Source: SIG565 sp045594065
Lineage (GTDB): Bacteria > Bacillota > Clostridia > Oscillospirales > Acutalibacteraceae
Assembly (NCBI GenBank): GCA_045594065.1
Contig: JAZNXU010000030.1
Span: 1 to 64,000, forward strand
Direction of reading: 5' to 3'
DNA length: 64,000 nucleotides
The position numbers and the translations under genes were made by a program. The notes beneath the pieces were generated by a model that saw only the letters and a list, made by a program, of their open reading frames with translations, had not been told where the DNA came from and did not search any database. Below are positions 9,003 through 17,441 of the stretch, one piece after another; positions within the stretch are counted from its first letter, which is position 1, and each line of letters begins with the position of its first letter.

Positions 9003-9693
9003 TATATTCACCGAAAATTATAAGGAAATTCGCGAGAATATTGCGGCGGCGGCAGAGCGTTCGGGCAGAAAAGCTACCGATATTACACTTCTTGCCGCAA
9101 CCAAAACCGTACCTGCAGAGGTTATAAATTTTGCAATTAAAAGCGGCATTACACACATAGGTGAAAACCGCGTGCAGGAATTTCTTTCTAAAAACAACGA
9201 CATAACCGAATCTGTTCACAGGCAGTTTATCGGTCATTTGCAGACTAATAAGGTTAAAGATATTGTCGGTAAGGTTGAGCTTATACAGTCGGTAGACACG
9301 CTAAAGCTTGCTCGCGTTATTTCTGAGCAATCGCTTAAAAAGGGAATAGTTACCGATATTTTAGCCGAGGTTAACATTGGCAATGAGGAAAGCAAGTCGG
9401 GTTTTACGGTTGAGAGTATTTACGAGGCTGCAGATGAGCTGTCAGGTATACAGGGTATAAATCTTGTCGGACTTATGGCAATTCCTCCTATTTGCGAACA
9501 GCCGTCACAAAATATTCAATATTTTGATAAAATGTATAAACTGTTTATTGACATTAAGGCTAAAAACAAAGATAATAATATTAAGATATTATCTATGGGT
9601 ATGTCTGACGATTATGTGGAGGCTATTGAGTGCGGAGCCAATATGGTACGGCTTGGAACTGCACTTTTCGGCAGACGAAATTACAACATTTAA
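8980..9693 (+). CDS. YggS/YlmE family PLP-binding protein
   Basis: Single-domain TIM-barrel pyridoxal-phosphate protein of the family that controls PLP homeostasis; it has no known catalytic reaction. The PLP-lysine motif is AATKTVP near residue 41, followed by IGENRVQEF, and the phosphate-binding end is LSMGMSDDYVEAIECGA and VRLGTALFG. At 237 residues it has normal length. It starts inside the end of the HlyD-like gene and is followed by sepF, the same order as ylmE-ylmF in Bacillus. Confidence 0.9.
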   Translation: MTEKSSIDIFTENYKEIRENIAAAAERSGRKATDITLLAATKTVPAEVINFAIKSGITHIGENRVQEFLSKNNDITESVHRQFIGHLQTNKVKDIVGKVELIQSVDTLKLARVISEQSLKKGIVTDILAEVNIGNEESKSGFTVESIYEAADELSGIQGINLVGLMAIPPICEQPSQNIQYFDKMYKLFIDIKAKNKDNNIKILSMGMSDDYVEAIECGANMVRLGTALFGRRNYNI

Positions 9694-9716
9694 AATTATA
9701 TTAAGGAGTGTAGAAA

Positions 9717-10178
9717 ATGGGAATTTGGGACAATGTTAAAAACATTATGAGCATCTCGCCCGACGATTTTGAGGACGAGGTAGCCGAGCAGGCTGAGCCG
9801 GAGGTACAAAGAGAAACCTATTACAGCGAGCCGGTACGCAAAAGAGAGCCCAGAATTTTTAAGGATGACAGAAAGAGCAGAAATGCAGGCTCAGGCACTA
9901 ATCCGCAAATGCAGGTAGTGCTTGTACGTCCCGACCGTTTTGATGATGTTACCGCCATTGCCGACCATCTTAATGCCCAGAAGAGTGTGGTGCTTAATTT
10001 AGAGTCGGCAAATCGCGATGTTTCACGCCGCATACTCGATTTTTTAAGCGGTGTGGCTTATGCTAACGGCGGAAATATTCGCAAGGTTGCCAACAGCACC
10101 TATATGATAGTTTCAGGTGCAGTTGATGTTTTAGGCGAGCAGCTGCTTGATGACCTTACCGACAGCACCATTTATTAA
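9717..10178 (+). CDS. sepF: Cell division protein SepF
   Basis: SepF anchors and bundles FtsZ filaments at the division septum of Gram-positive bacteria. The N-terminal residues (MGIWDNVKNIMSI) form the usual short amphipathic membrane-binding helix. A polar linker follows to about residue 60. The C-terminal domain (VVLVRPDRFDDVTAIADHL to the end) is the DUF552 fold. AAGGAG lies 9 bases before the ATG. The last base of the stop codon is the first base of the ylmH start. Confidence 0.93.
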   Translation: MGIWDNVKNIMSISPDDFEDEVAEQAEPEVQRETYYSEPVRKREPRIFKDDRKSRNAGSGTNPQMQVVLVRPDRFDDVTAIADHLNAQKSVVLNLESANRDVSRRILDFLSGVAYANGGNIRKVANSTYMIVSGAVDVLGEQLLDDLTDSTIY

Positions 10179-10915
10179 TGGAGGCAGGTATTTTAAAGTA
10201 TCGCATTGACGATATTTTAAGACAGTGTGAAAACCGTTCACGGCCACAGTTTTTGGGCTTTTTAACCCCCGAGGAGCAGAGTGTATCGCGCAGTATTTTA
10301 AAGCACTCCGAAAACTGTATGTTTTTTGGTGACTATGAGGATGCCGAAAGGGTTTTTGTTGGAGTTTTTCCCGATTTTTTACAGCCCGATGCTGCTCATT
10401 TTCCGCTTACTGCAATAACCTTTAAATTTCGTGAGCAGGATAACCTTTCACACAGGGATTTTTTGGGTGCAGTGCTGGGCTTGGGACTTCGCCGCGAAAC
10501 CGTAGGCGATATCCTTATAGAAAAGGGCAGAGCTGTTATGTTTGTGAGCGACGATGTGTGTCCGTTTATATTAAATGAGCTGCGCCTGGTCGGCAGAACA
10601 GGGGTAACGCTTATGCGCGGATTTATGGGCGAGCTGCCGAGTGCTTCGGTTAAAGCCGAGCAGAGCTTTACGGTGGCGTCCCTAAGGCTTGACTGTATTG
10701 TTGCCGCTTTGTGCGGTGTTTCTAGAAGTACTGCCGAAGAGCTGATTGAAGACGGCAGAGTGAGTGTGAATTCCGTTTTTACCGAAAAAACCACGCGTCA
10801 GATTTCCCTTGGAGATAAGATTACCGTTCGCGGGTCGGGAAAATTCACCGTTAAGGATATAGGCGGCACTACAAAAAAGGGCCGTGTAAAAATAATTATT
10901 GAAAAATATGTTTAG
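10178..10915 (+). CDS. YlmH family S4-domain RNA-binding protein
   Basis: The YlmH family lies in the division cluster of many Firmicutes, and its members carry a C-terminal S4 RNA-binding domain; some have been linked to handling of stalled ribosomal complexes. Here residues 1-165 form the family-specific part (FLTPEEQSV, FGDYEDAERVFVGVFP) and the S4 domain spans about 170-245 (RLDCIVAALCGVSRSTAEELIEDGRV). It is coupled to sepF by a one-base overlap. divIVA follows 11 bases later. Confidence 0.88.
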   Translation: MEAGILKYRIDDILRQCENRSRPQFLGFLTPEEQSVSRSILKHSENCMFFGDYEDAERVFVGVFPDFLQPDAAHFPLTAITFKFREQDNLSHRDFLGAVLGLGLRRETVGDILIEKGRAVMFVSDDVCPFILNELRLVGRTGVTLMRGFMGELPSASVKAEQSFTVASLRLDCIVAALCGVSRSTAEELIEDGRVSVNSVFTEKTTRQISLGDKITVRGSGKFTVKDIGGTTKKGRVKIIIEKYV

Positions 10916-10926
10916 GAGGGCACTTT

Positions 10927-11745
10927 ATGTTGACAGCTAAGGACATAAGAGAAATTGGATTTACAAAAGCCATAGGCGGCTATAAGCAGGATGAGGTTGA
11001 TAATCTGCTTGATGCCGTTGAAGATGATTATCTTAAATTTGACCAAAAGATATCGGAGCTTAATACCAAAATTAATCAGTTGAATGCAGAAATCGATGCA
11101 TATAAAAATTCTCAGTCAAGCCTTCAGAACATTTTAATTGAGGCACAAAAGCTTGCTGATAAAACAGTAAGTGATGCTAAGGAAAAGGCGGCTATTATCA
11201 TAAACGAGGCTAAGATTGCCGCCGATAATGCTGCAGGCGAAGCTAAGACATTGCTTGAAACCTTTGATGCTAAGTTCAGCGAAAAGAAAGCGGCTGCCGA
11301 GAGCGAGCTTGAAGAGAAGCTTGCCGCTGCCAAGGCTAAATATGAGGCAGTTGAGGCTGCCACTACCGATGCTGTAAAGCGTCAGCAGGCTCTCTTTGAT
11401 AAAACCAGAATTGAGGTTGCAGGCTTCAAGGCTGAGATTATTGAGCTTTACAAAAAGCATCTTGAAATAATCAATAAAATGCCCGATTGCGTTGCAATGG
11501 ACGCTGTTCGCGCGGCTGAGGCAGTTAGCCTTATTCCCGAAAGGGAGCCCGATGTTAGCGCCTTTGTAGCCGAGCCGTCAACCGAGCCCGTAAGCGAGGA
11601 GTCTGACGGATTTCAGGATATTGCCTCTGAAACGCCCAAGGGCTTTACCTTTAACGAGGACTTAGTACAGAATGAAATTGAAAGCGACAGCGAAGATGAG
11701 GATAATTCCGCATTTTCCAACGGCTTTTTCAGAGCAAATAAATAG
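10927..11745 (+). CDS. divIVA: Cell-pole/septum protein DivIVA
   Basis: A coiled-coil protein that binds strongly curved membranes and recruits partners to poles and septa. The N-terminal lipid-binding domain has the family pattern LTAKDIREIGFTKA, then GGYKQDEVDNLLD. A long coiled coil runs from about residue 30 to 180 and is very rich in Ala, Glu and Lys. The last 85 residues are acidic and probably disordered. GGAGGG precedes the ATG. In Bacillus the next gene is ileS, which is not found at this place here. Confidence 0.92.
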   Translation: MLTAKDIREIGFTKAIGGYKQDEVDNLLDAVEDDYLKFDQKISELNTKINQLNAEIDAYKNSQSSLQNILIEAQKLADKTVSDAKEKAAIIINEAKIAADNAAGEAKTLLETFDAKFSEKKAAAESELEEKLAAAKAKYEAVEAATTDAVKRQQALFDKTRIEVAGFKAEIIELYKKHLEIINKMPDCVAMDAVRAAEAVSLIPEREPDVSAFVAEPSTEPVSEESDGFQDIASETPKGFTFNEDLVQNEIESDSEDEDNSAFSNGFFRANK

Positions 11746-11778
11746 TGGTGTGAGATATTTCACCTCGGAGGATAAGAA

Positions 11779-12279
11779 TTGTTTAGTTATATTTTAGCGG
11801 CGGTAGTATCGGTACTTTTGTTTTTTGCCGACCGCGCTTCAAAAATTTTCATAACAAATAATATGGCGCTCGGCGAAAATACAGACTTTATACCGGGACT
11901 GTTTAATATCTATTTCGTTCATAACAGCGGCGGCGCTTGGGGCATACTTGCAGGATATACTTGGGTGCTGCTTACCGTTACCGCGGTTATTATGATTGTG
12001 GGCGTTACGGTGCTTATATGTAAGGGTCTTAAAAATCCGTGGCTTTTCTGGTCTGTAAGCCTTATTCTCTCAGGCGGACTCGGTAATATGTACGACCGTA
12101 TTTTCAATGCGGGAAGAGTTATAGATTTTATTCAGTTTGATTTTTGGCAGACCTTTCCGATATTTAATGTTGCCGACTGTGCAATAGTTATCGGTTGCGG
12201 AGTTTTAATCCTTTATTTTATACTCGATGCTATTAAGGAGCAGCAAAGAAAGGTTATTCGCGAAGATGACGAAGCATAA
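11779..12279 (+). CDS. lspA: Lipoprotein signal peptidase II
   Basis: Membrane aspartic protease that cuts the signal peptide from prolipoproteins after lipid is attached to the +1 cysteine. Four membrane segments are visible. The conserved motifs are NSGGAWGIL, then NMYDRIFNAGRVIDF and NVADCAIVIG. The Asp in VIDF and in NVAD correspond to the catalytic pair. The start is TTG at 11779 behind GGAGGATAAG. The 3' end overlaps the start of the next gene. Confidence 0.95.
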   Translation: MFSYILAAVVSVLLFFADRASKIFITNNMALGENTDFIPGLFNIYFVHNSGGAWGILAGYTWVLLTVTAVIMIVGVTVLICKGLKNPWLFWSVSLILSGGLGNMYDRIFNAGRVIDFIQFDFWQTFPIFNVADCAIVIGCGVLILYFILDAIKEQQRKVIREDDEA

Positions 12280-13171
12280 TATTTTGTGTGAGCTTGAAAG
12301 TCCTTTAAGGGTCGATGCCTTTTTAGCAGAGCAGCTTAATATTACCCGCTCTTATGCAGGCAAGCTTATTGAGGACGGTTGCGTTTTGGCAGACGATAAA
12401 GCCGTAGCCAAAAGCTACAAGGTAAAAAGCGGTACCGTACTTTCGGTTACTGTGCCCGATCCGACTCCACTTAATGTTGAGCCACAGAATATCCCGCTCG
12501 AGATAGTGTATGAGGATGACTGCCTGCTGGTTGTTAATAAGCCTAAAGGAATGGTGGTGCACCCCGCCGTCGGAAATTACGAGGGCACGCTTGTAAATGC
12601 TCTGCTTTACCATTGCAAGGGCAGGCTTTCGGGCATTAACGGCGTAATGCGACCGGGAATAGTTCACCGTATAGATAAGGATACAAGCGGACTTTTAATG
12701 GTTGCAAAAACCGATAAAGCGCACAACCTTTTAGCCGAGCAGATAAAGGCACATTCCTTTGTAAGAGAGTACGAGGCCGTTGTTCATGGGGTAATAAAGC
12801 AGGAATGCGGTACGGTTAACGCACCTATTGGCAGGCATCCTGTAAAGCGCAAGCAAATGGCGGTGACGGCAGAAAATTCTAAAGAGGCAGTAACCCATTA
12901 TGAGGTAATAAGCCGACTTAGCGGCTATACACATATTAAATGCCGCCTACAGACGGGCAGAACACATCAAATAAGAGTGCACATGGCGTATCTTGGTCAC
13001 CCTGTTGCGGGCGACCCTGTATACGGGCCTAAAAAATCGGCGGCAGGTCTTAACGGTCAGTGCCTGCACGCTAAAAAGCTTGGTTTCATTCATCCCGAAA
13101 CCGAGGAATACATTGAGTTCGAAACTAAGCTGCCCGAGTATTTCACTAAATTTTTAAAAACTGTAAATTAG
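12266..13171 (+). CDS. RluD-type 23S rRNA/tRNA pseudouridine synthase
   Basis: Converts specific uridines to pseudouridine in RNA. An S4 domain occupies about residues 1-65 and the catalytic domain follows, with the motif HRIDKDTSGLL whose Asp is the nucleophile. RTHQIRVHMAYLGHPVAGD is also typical. I place the start at ATG 12266, 14 bases inside lspA; a longer frame from 12227 has no upstream ribosome binding site. The family includes RluD and YlyB, and the exact target uridines cannot be told from sequence. Confidence 0.9.
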   Translation: MTKHNILCELESPLRVDAFLAEQLNITRSYAGKLIEDGCVLADDKAVAKSYKVKSGTVLSVTVPDPTPLNVEPQNIPLEIVYEDDCLLVVNKPKGMVVHPAVGNYEGTLVNALLYHCKGRLSGINGVMRPGIVHRIDKDTSGLLMVAKTDKAHNLLAEQIKAHSFVREYEAVVHGVIKQECGTVNAPIGRHPVKRKQMAVTAENSKEAVTHYEVISRLSGYTHIKCRLQTGRTHQIRVHMAYLGHPVAGDPVYGPKKSAAGLNGQCLHAKKLGFIHPETEEYIEFETKLPEYFTKFLKTVN

Positions 13172-13188
13172 CGGATATACCGCTTTTA
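13170..13188 (+). terminator. Weak terminator after the pseudouridine synthase gene
   Basis: A 5-bp GC-rich stem (13170-13174 with 13180-13184) with a 5-base loop is followed by TTTT. It is short and may allow read-through into the transketolase genes, for which I see no clear promoter. Confidence 0.4.
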
Positions 13189-13216
13189 ATAAAAAAGTAA
13201 TGAAAGGAAGTAAAAA

Positions 13217-14056
13217 ATGGATTTACTTAGAGAAAAAGAACTTAAGAAAATTGCTCTTAAGGTTAGAATGGGTGTTATTGAGGGCACTCACGCTGCAAAA
13301 GCCGGTCATCCGGGCGGCTCACTTTCAAGCACCGATATTCTTACATATCTCTATTTTGAGCATATGAATATTGACCCCAAAAATCCTAAAAAGGCTGACC
13401 GTGACCGCTTCGTGCTCTCAAAGGGTCACGCTGCACCCGCACTTTATGCCACTTTAGCAGAGCGTGGATTTTTTGATGTAGAGCTTTTAAAGGGTCTTCG
13501 TCAGATAGGCTCTATTTTGCAGGGTCACCCCGATATGAAGCATATACCGGGTGTTGATATGTCAACAGGCTCACTAGGTCAAGGCATATCTGCCGCAGTA
13601 GGTATGGCGCTTTCGGCTAAGCATTTCGGCGATAGCTACAGAGTTTACGCAATTCTTGGCGACGGTGAAATTGAGGAGGGTCAGGTTTGGGAGGCTACTA
13701 TGTTTGCCGCCGCTAAAAAGCTTGATAACCTTGTAGCTTTTGTTGATTTCAATAATTTACAGATTGACGGTAGCATTGATGAGGTTAACTCACCGAAGCC
13801 GATTGATAAGAAATTTGAGGCATTCGGTTGGAATGTAATCCAGATTGACGGTAATGATTTTAACGCCATAGAGGATGCTTTGAAAATTGCTGAGCAGGTA
13901 AAGGGCAAACCCACTGCTATTATCGCTACAACCGTTAAGGGTAAGGGCGTTTCCTTTATGGAAAATCAGGTAAGCTGGCACGGTACTGCTCCGAACGATG
14001 AGCAGTATGAAGCTGCTATGGCAGAGCTTAAAGCTAAGCTCGCGGAATTAAACTAA
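13217..14056 (+). CDS. Transketolase, N-terminal (thiamine-diphosphate-binding) subunit
   Basis: With the next gene it forms a split transketolase that moves two-carbon units between sugar phosphates in the pentose phosphate pathway. This subunit carries the diphosphate/Mg site: GDGEIEEGQVWEA and the Asn in FVDFNNLQIDG, plus the AGHPGGSLSS and SKGHAAPALY motifs with conserved His. At 279 residues it covers only the first third of a single-chain transketolase, as expected for the split form seen in archaea and many Clostridia. GAAAGGAAG lies 6 bases before the ATG. Confidence 0.94.
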   Translation: MDLLREKELKKIALKVRMGVIEGTHAAKAGHPGGSLSSTDILTYLYFEHMNIDPKNPKKADRDRFVLSKGHAAPALYATLAERGFFDVELLKGLRQIGSILQGHPDMKHIPGVDMSTGSLGQGISAAVGMALSAKHFGDSYRVYAILGDGEIEEGQVWEATMFAAAKKLDNLVAFVDFNNLQIDGSIDEVNSPKPIDKKFEAFGWNVIQIDGNDFNAIEDALKIAEQVKGKPTAIIATTVKGKGVSFMENQVSWHGTAPNDEQYEAAMAELKAKLAELN

Positions 14057-14070
14057 GGGAGGCATAAAAA

Positions 14071-15015
14071 ATGGCTGATGTAGTAAAAAAGGCAACCCGT
14101 GATGCTTACGGCGCCGGACTTTCAAAGCTCGGTGAGAAATATGATGATTTTATTGTTATGGATGCAGACTTAGCTGCTGCTACAAAATCGGGTGCTTTCA
14201 AAAAGGCTTTCCCCGAAAGATTTTATAACTGCGGAATTGCAGAGCAGAATATGATAAGCATCGCCGCAGGCGTAGCCGCAACAGGCAAAAAGGTTTTCTG
14301 CTCTTCATTTGCAATGTTTGCCGCAGGCAGAGCCTTTGAGCAGATAAGAAACTCGGTAGGATACCCCCACTTAAATGTTAAAATTTGCGCTACCCATGCA
14401 GGTATATCTGTTGGTGAAGACGGCGCTACCCACCAGTGTAACGAGGATATCGGTATTCTTCGCACAATTCCCGGTATGGTTATCGTAAACCCCGCAGACG
14501 CGGTTGAGGCTGAAAAGGCGCTCGAGGCTCTCTATAATTATGACGGTCCCGCATACGCCCGCTTTGGCAGACTTGCCGTTCCCGTAATTTTCGATGATGA
14601 CTATAAGTTTGAAATCGGCAAATCGGTAGAGCTTAAGAGTGGTACCGATGTTACAATTATCGCCACAGGCCTTATGGTAGCCGAGGCGCTTATCGCTTAT
14701 GATATTTTAGCTGAGGAGGGAATTTCTGCTCGCATTATTAATATGGCAACCATTAAACCGCTCGATTCAGAGGCTGTTATTAAGGCAGCAGAGGAAACAG
14801 GCGCTATAGTTACTGCCGAAGAACATTCTATTATCGGTGGTCTTGGCTCTGCAGTGCTCGAGGCTCTCGCTGAAAATCCCGTTCCCGTTGTTCGTGTTGG
14901 TGTTAACGACCAGTTCGGTATGTCAGGCCCCGCAAACGACCTGCTTGACAAGTTCGGTCTGCGTGGTAAGGACATCGCCGAAAAGGCAAAGAAGGCTATT
15001 GCTTTAAAGAAATAA
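14071..15015 (+). CDS. Transketolase, C-terminal (pyrimidine-binding) subunit
   Basis: Pairs with the upstream subunit. It holds the pyrimidine-binding domain with the catalytic Glu in GIAEQNMISIAAG and the phosphate-binding region THAGISVGEDGATHQ. The C-terminal transketolase domain follows (TAEEHSIIGGLGSAV). It begins 14 bases after the first subunit behind GGGAGG, and a strong terminator lies just downstream. The length of 314 residues is normal for the split form. 1-deoxyxylulose-5-phosphate synthase was considered, but that enzyme is a single long chain. Confidence 0.94.
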   Translation: MADVVKKATRDAYGAGLSKLGEKYDDFIVMDADLAAATKSGAFKKAFPERFYNCGIAEQNMISIAAGVAATGKKVFCSSFAMFAAGRAFEQIRNSVGYPHLNVKICATHAGISVGEDGATHQCNEDIGILRTIPGMVIVNPADAVEAEKALEALYNYDGPAYARFGRLAVPVIFDDDYKFEIGKSVELKSGTDVTIIATGLMVAEALIAYDILAEEGISARIINMATIKPLDSEAVIKAAEETGAIVTAEEHSIIGGLGSAVLEALAENPVPVVRVGVNDQFGMSGPANDLLDKFGLRGKDIAEKAKKAIALKK

Positions 15016-15022
15016 TTAAATC

Positions 15023-15055
15023 GCACCGAGGTTATTACTTCGGTGCATTTGTTTT
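15023..15055 (+). terminator. Rho-independent terminator after transketolase
   Basis: A 9-bp stem (15023-15031 with 15038-15046, one G-U) with a 6-base loop is followed by a T-rich run. It separates the transketolase genes from the rplU operon. Confidence 0.85.
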
Positions 15056-15067
15056 TAAAAATAATGC

Positions 15068-15096
15068 TTGACTTTTTCTTTTCTTAGTAGTAAAAT
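15068..15096 (+). promoter_or_regulatory. Promoter of the rplU-prp-rpmA operon
   Basis: TTGACT (15068-15073), a 17-base spacer and TAAAAT (15091-15096). The transcript would carry an 80-base leader before rplU. Confidence 0.75.
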
Positions 15097-15099
15097 GGT

Positions 15100-15182
15100 A
15101 GAGCCGCATATTGTGGGCCTTTAAAGTTATGCCTCGGCATACGCCTATTGTAGCGAGACTGAATTAAGGCAGGTGCGATAAA
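15100..15182 (+). promoter_or_regulatory. Probable ribosomal protein L21 leader
   Basis: Leaders with conserved structure precede rplU in many Firmicutes and are thought to mediate feedback by L21. This one has short complementary GC-rich segments (for instance GCC near 15103 with GGGCC near 15115, and GCCTCGGCATACGCC near 15131) between the promoter and the start codon. The assignment rests on position and folding potential, not on a covariance search. Confidence 0.55.
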
Positions 15183-15488
15183 ATGTACGCAATTATTGAG
15201 ACTGGTGGTAAACAGTACCGTGTTGAGCAGGGTGACGTAATCTATGTTGAAAAACTCGGCTTAAACGCAGAGGATGAGGTTATCTTCGATAAGGTTGTTG
15301 CTGTAAAGAACACAACTTTAAAGGTTGGCAAACCTTATGTTAAGGATGCTGTTGTTAAGGGTACCGTTTTAAAGAACGGTAAGGGTAAGAAAATCACCGT
15401 ATTTACTTACAAGCCCAAGAAGAGCAGCTCACGCAAAATGGGCCACAGACAGCCCTACACCAAGGTACAGATTAACGAAATTGGTTAA
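15183..15488 (+). CDS. rplU: 50S ribosomal protein L21
   Basis: Binds 23S rRNA in the large subunit. The sequence is typical throughout: YAIIETGGKQYRVEQGD at the start, and the family-ending segment KKSSSRKMGHRQPYTKV near residues 79-95. At 101 residues its length is normal. It is followed by prp and rpmA, the usual Firmicutes order. Confidence 0.97.
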   Translation: MYAIIETGGKQYRVEQGDVIYVEKLGLNAEDEVIFDKVVAVKNTTLKVGKPYVKDAVVKGTVLKNGKGKKITVFTYKPKKSSSRKMGHRQPYTKVQINEIG

Positions 15489-15491
15489 TTT

Positions 15492-15809
15492 ATGACTAAG
15501 GTGAAATTCTTTTCTGACGGTGAAAAACTAATTGGTTTCAGCGTCAGCGGTCACAGCACAGAAAGCTGTGACGACCAAAACGGCAAGCTTGTGTGCAGTG
15601 CGGTATCCTCCGCGGCGTATATGGCGGCAAATACCATATTAGAGATAATCGGCGATAAATCGCAAGTGATTATTGACGATGCTATTATGGAATTAAGGCT
15701 GAATACTCCGAGCGAGAAAACCGAAATAGTCTTAAAGGGCTTCAAAATTCACATCGAGCAGTTAGCCGTTCAGTACAGCAATAACATTAAAGTTTATTCG
15801 GAGGTGTAA
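15492..15809 (+). CDS. prp: Ribosomal-processing cysteine protease Prp
   Basis: Cleaves the N-terminal extension from ribosomal protein L27 in Firmicutes and their relatives. The family signature is present: a catalytic His in VSGHSTESC and a catalytic Cys in LVCSAVSSAAYMAANT. The length of 105 residues is normal. It lies between rplU and rpmA with 3-base gaps. The next gene encodes an L27 that does carry the cleavable extension, so substrate and protease are both present. Confidence 0.93.
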   Translation: MTKVKFFSDGEKLIGFSVSGHSTESCDDQNGKLVCSAVSSAAYMAANTILEIIGDKSQVIIDDAIMELRLNTPSEKTEIVLKGFKIHIEQLAVQYSNNIKVYSEV

Positions 15810-15812
15810 TTC

Positions 15813-16097
15813 ATGTTAAAGATTAACATTCAGTTATTTGCTCATAAAAAAGGTATGGGTTCTACAAAGAACGGTCGCGACAGCGAGGCAAAGCGTCTTG
15901 GTGTTAAGCGCGGTGACGGTCAGTTTGTTTTGGCCGGCAACATCATCGTTCGCCAGAGAGGAACTCACTTCCATCCCGGTAACAATGTAGGTAAAGGCTC
16001 TGATGATACTCTGTTTGCTTTAATTGACGGAAAGGTTAAATTCGAAAGAGTTGGCCGTGACCGCAAACAGGTTAGCATTTACGCTGTAGAGCAGTAA
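15813..16097 (+). CDS. rpmA: 50S ribosomal protein L27 with Prp-cleavable extension
   Basis: L27 lies close to the peptidyl transferase centre. The protein begins MLKINIQLFAHKKG. In Staphylococcus aureus the similar leader is removed by Prp just after the aromatic residue, so I predict cleavage between Phe9 and Ala10. The rest (GSTKNGRDSEAKRLGVKRGDG, RQRGTHFHPG) is standard. GGAGGTG lies upstream of the ATG. A strong terminator follows at 16109. Confidence 0.97.
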   Translation: MLKINIQLFAHKKGMGSTKNGRDSEAKRLGVKRGDGQFVLAGNIIVRQRGTHFHPGNNVGKGSDDTLFALIDGKVKFERVGRDRKQVSIYAVEQ

Positions 16098-16108
16098 TAA
16101 AACCATTT

Positions 16109-16138
16109 AAGGCTCGGGACCCCCGAGCCTTTTATTTT
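16109..16138 (+). terminator. Rho-independent terminator after rpmA
   Basis: A stem of about 10 pairs (16109-16118 with 16122-16131) with a 3-base loop and a T-rich tail. Only 16 bases separate it from the obg start, so obg has no room for its own promoter after it. Confidence 0.88.
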
Positions 16139-16153
16139 GATTGGAGAAAAGTT

Positions 16154-17425
16154 ATGTTTGTTGATGTAGCAAAAATACATCTTAAAGCCGGCAACGGCGG
16201 TAACGGCGCGGCTACCTTTCACAGAGAAAAGTATGTAGCGGCAGGCGGGCCTGACGGCGGTGACGGCGGCAGAGGCGGAAATATTGTTTTCCGTGTTGAC
16301 GATAATCTCTCAACCCTTGCAGACTTCCGCTATAAAAGAAAATATGTAGCCGCCGACGGTGAAAAGGGCGGTGCAAACCGTTGCACAGGCAAGAGCGCTA
16401 AGGATTTGGTTATAAGTGTGCCCCGCGGAACACTCGTGAAGGAGGCTGAATCGGGCAGAATTATTGCCGATATTTCGGACGACGAGCCAACGATTATCGC
16501 AAAAGGCGGTAACGGCGGCTGGGGTAACTGCCATTTTGCATCGGCTACCCGCCAGATACCACGTTATGCTAACGACGGTCAAAAGGGCGAGGAATTAGAT
16601 GTTACGCTTGAACTCAAACTACTTGCGGATGTTGGCTTAATCGGCTTCCCGAATGTGGGTAAATCGACACTTGTATCGGTTGTTAGTGAGGCAAAGCCGA
16701 AAATTGCTAACTACCATTTCACAACCCTTACCCCCGTTTTAGGTGTTGTACGTGTTGACGAGGGCACTTCCTTTGTTATGGCGGATATTCCAGGGCTTAT
16801 CGAGGGCGCTGGCGAGGGTGTAGGACTCGGCCACGAGTTCCTGCGCCATGTTGAGCGTTGCAGAATGCTGCTGCATGTAATCGATATTTCAGGCAGTGAG
16901 GGAAGAGACCCGCTTGAGGATTTCGATAAAATTAATAAGGAGCTTGCGGTCTTTTCCGAAGAGCTGTCCACCCGCCCGCAAATAATCGTGGGTAACAAGT
17001 GCGACCTTATTGAAGAGGACGAAATTGAGCGTATAAGAAAATATTTTGAGGATAAGGGCTATAAGTTCTTCCCAATAATGGCGGCAATAGCCGAGGGTAC
17101 GGGCGAGCTTATCGACTGTGTTGCCGAAACCCTAGCAACTCTGCCCCCCATTATGCGCTATGAGCCTGAAATTCAGCCCGTTATCACCGAGTTCCAACCT
17201 AAGGAAACATTTACTATTAATATCCGTGATGGCATTTTTTATGTTGACGATGCCGAATGGGTAGACGATATTATGAATAAGGTTGACCCTGATGACTATG
17301 AGTCACTGCAATATTTCGAGCGTGCGCTTCGCTCAAGCGGTATTATTAAGGCGCTTGAAAAGGCAGGCGTTAAAGAGGGTGACACCGTAAGCGTTTGCGG
17401 TGTTGAATTTGACTATATTCCGTAA
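16154..17425 (+). CDS. obg: Obg-family GTPase (CgtA)
   Basis: Essential GTPase in large-subunit ribosome assembly and stress signalling. The glycine-rich Obg fold (GNGGNGAATFHREKY, GGPDGGDGGRGG) covers residues 1-158. The G domain has GFPNVGKST (about 163-171), DIPGLIEGA and NKCD. A C-terminal OCT domain covers about 345-423, which is the Firmicutes/actinobacterial form. The length of 423 residues is normal. It sits behind the usual neighbours rplU and rpmA and is followed after 16 bases by mrnC. Confidence 0.97.
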   Translation: MFVDVAKIHLKAGNGGNGAATFHREKYVAAGGPDGGDGGRGGNIVFRVDDNLSTLADFRYKRKYVAADGEKGGANRCTGKSAKDLVISVPRGTLVKEAESGRIIADISDDEPTIIAKGGNGGWGNCHFASATRQIPRYANDGQKGEELDVTLELKLLADVGLIGFPNVGKSTLVSVVSEAKPKIANYHFTTLTPVLGVVRVDEGTSFVMADIPGLIEGAGEGVGLGHEFLRHVERCRMLLHVIDISGSEGRDPLEDFDKINKELAVFSEELSTRPQIIVGNKCDLIEEDEIERIRKYFEDKGYKFFPIMAAIAEGTGELIDCVAETLATLPPIMRYEPEIQPVITEFQPKETFTINIRDGIFYVDDAEWVDDIMNKVDPDDYESLQYFERALRSSGIIKALEKAGVKEGDTVSVCGVEFDYIP

Positions 17426-17441
17426 ATTAAGAGGGTATCAA

